The notes under the pieces are model-generated. The model was not told the origin of the DNA, ran no database searches, and saw nothing but the letters and a program-made list of their open reading frames with translations. A stretch of 58,665 nt of DNA from Bacillus fungorum (GTDB lineage: Bacteria; Bacillota; Bacilli; Bacillales; Bacillaceae_G): NCBI RefSeq assembly GCF_002746455.1, contig NZ_NWUW01000023.1:1-58665 (forward strand). Direction: 5' to 3'. The translations under genes and the position numbers were made by a program. Numbering within the stretch: the stretch's first letter is position 1; each line of letters starts with the position of its first letter. Positions 58,351 through 58,665 of the stretch are shown here, one piece after another.

Positions 58351-58383
58351 CACGAAAAAACACGAGTCATTTGACTCGTGTTT
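58351..58383 (-). terminator. rrn operon terminator after 5S
   Basis: AAACACGAGTCA pairs with TGACTCGTGTTT around a short loop and TTTTTT follows. It ends the upstream rrn transcript. Confidence 0.92.
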
Positions 58384-58387
58384 AATT

Positions 58388-58503
58388 GCTTGGCGACGTC
58401 CTACTCTCACAGGGACAAGGTCCCAACTACCATCGGCGCTAGAGAGCTTAACTTCCGTGTTCGGTATGGGAACGGGTGTGACCTCTCTGCCATCATCACC
58501 AAA
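58388..58503 (-). rRNA. rrf: 5S ribosomal RNA
   Basis: The reverse complement begins TTTGGTGATGATGGCAGAG and ends GTCGCCAAGC, the standard Bacillus 5S of about 116 bases. It includes the conserved loop with CGAACACGGAAGTTAAGC. It lies about 50 bases after 23S without tRNA genes between. Confidence 0.97.
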
Positions 58504-58553
58504 CTATGAAGGCATATTCCTTCAAAACTAGATAACATTTGCTACATATTATA

Positions 58554-58665
58554 TGGTTAAGTCCTCGATCTATTAGTATTCGTCAGCTCCACATGTCACC
58601 ATGCTTCCACCTCGAACCTATCAACCTGATCATCTTTCAGGGATCTTACTAGCTTACGCTATGGG
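58554..58665 (-). rRNA. rrl: 23S ribosomal RNA, 3' end only (partial)
   Basis: The reverse complement ends with the conserved 3' sequence ACTAATAGATCGAGGACTTAA of 23S rRNA, without its final base pairs being exact. The gene continues beyond the right edge. Together with 5S it forms the end of an rrn operon read in the same direction as the left-edge one. Confidence 0.95.

Overview
This window is core chromosome of a Bacillus cereus-group bacterium (B. cereus, B. anthracis, B. thuringiensis and relatives). The 16S fragment at the left end has the group's typical V1 sequence, the genes have Firmicutes order, base composition is AT-rich, and sporulation and germination genes (pdaB, kbaA, gerD, cwlD) lie beside the ribosomal cluster. 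The exact species cannot be decided from this stretch. Nearly everything is on the minus strand, so genes are described from right to left, the direction of transcription and probably of replication.

Layout, right to left. (1) The end of an rrn operon: 3' end of 23S, 5S and a terminator (58351-58665). (2) The class III heat-shock operon ctsR-mcsA-mcsB-clpC behind a SigA-type promoter and a CtsR operator, then radA, disA and the PIN-TRAM gene yacL (49651-58249). (3) Isoprenoid genes ispD-ispF and gltX (46815-49634). (4) A cysteine T-box leader controlling cysE-cysS-mrnC-rlmB-rae1 (42672-46818). (5) sigH, rpmG, secE, nusG and the L11-L1-L10-L12 genes with several leader structures (38170-42667). 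(6) rsmC-like methyltransferase, rpoB, rpoC, rplGB, rpsL, rpsG, fusA and tuf (25031-38093). (7) The S10-spc-alpha ribosomal cluster from rpsJ to rplQ, including secY, adk, map, infA and rpoA (9938-24943). (8) The ECF transporter core ecfA1-ecfA2-ecfT with truA, then rplM-rpsI behind an L13 leader (5591-9834). (9) A sporulation and germination end section: ybaK, cwlD, salA, gerD (plus strand), kbaA, pdaB (plus strand) and an unrecognised 72-residue protein (329-5429). (10) The promoters and 5' end of the next rrn operon (1-322).

The genes fit together as a growth-rate module: RNA polymerase, NusG, elongation factors, most ribosomal proteins, the Sec channel, methionine aminopeptidase and rRNA modification or processing enzymes. 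Control points visible in the sequence are promoters placed at the ends of the preceding genes, terminators, ribosomal-protein leaders (L10, L13), a T-box and a CtsR box. No mobile element, CRISPR array, tRNA gene or broken gene was seen.

No clearly new multi-gene system was found. The observations most worth checking are the loss of all three usual metal ligands in the PdaB deacetylase-like protein, seven predicted promoters whose -35 box touches or lies within 10 bases of the upstream stop codon, promoter-hairpin pairs in the nusG and rplK leaders, three possible tandem promoters before the S10 operon, and the small unknown protein beside the rrn promoter. All promoters, terminators and structured leaders were called by eye and need experimental support.
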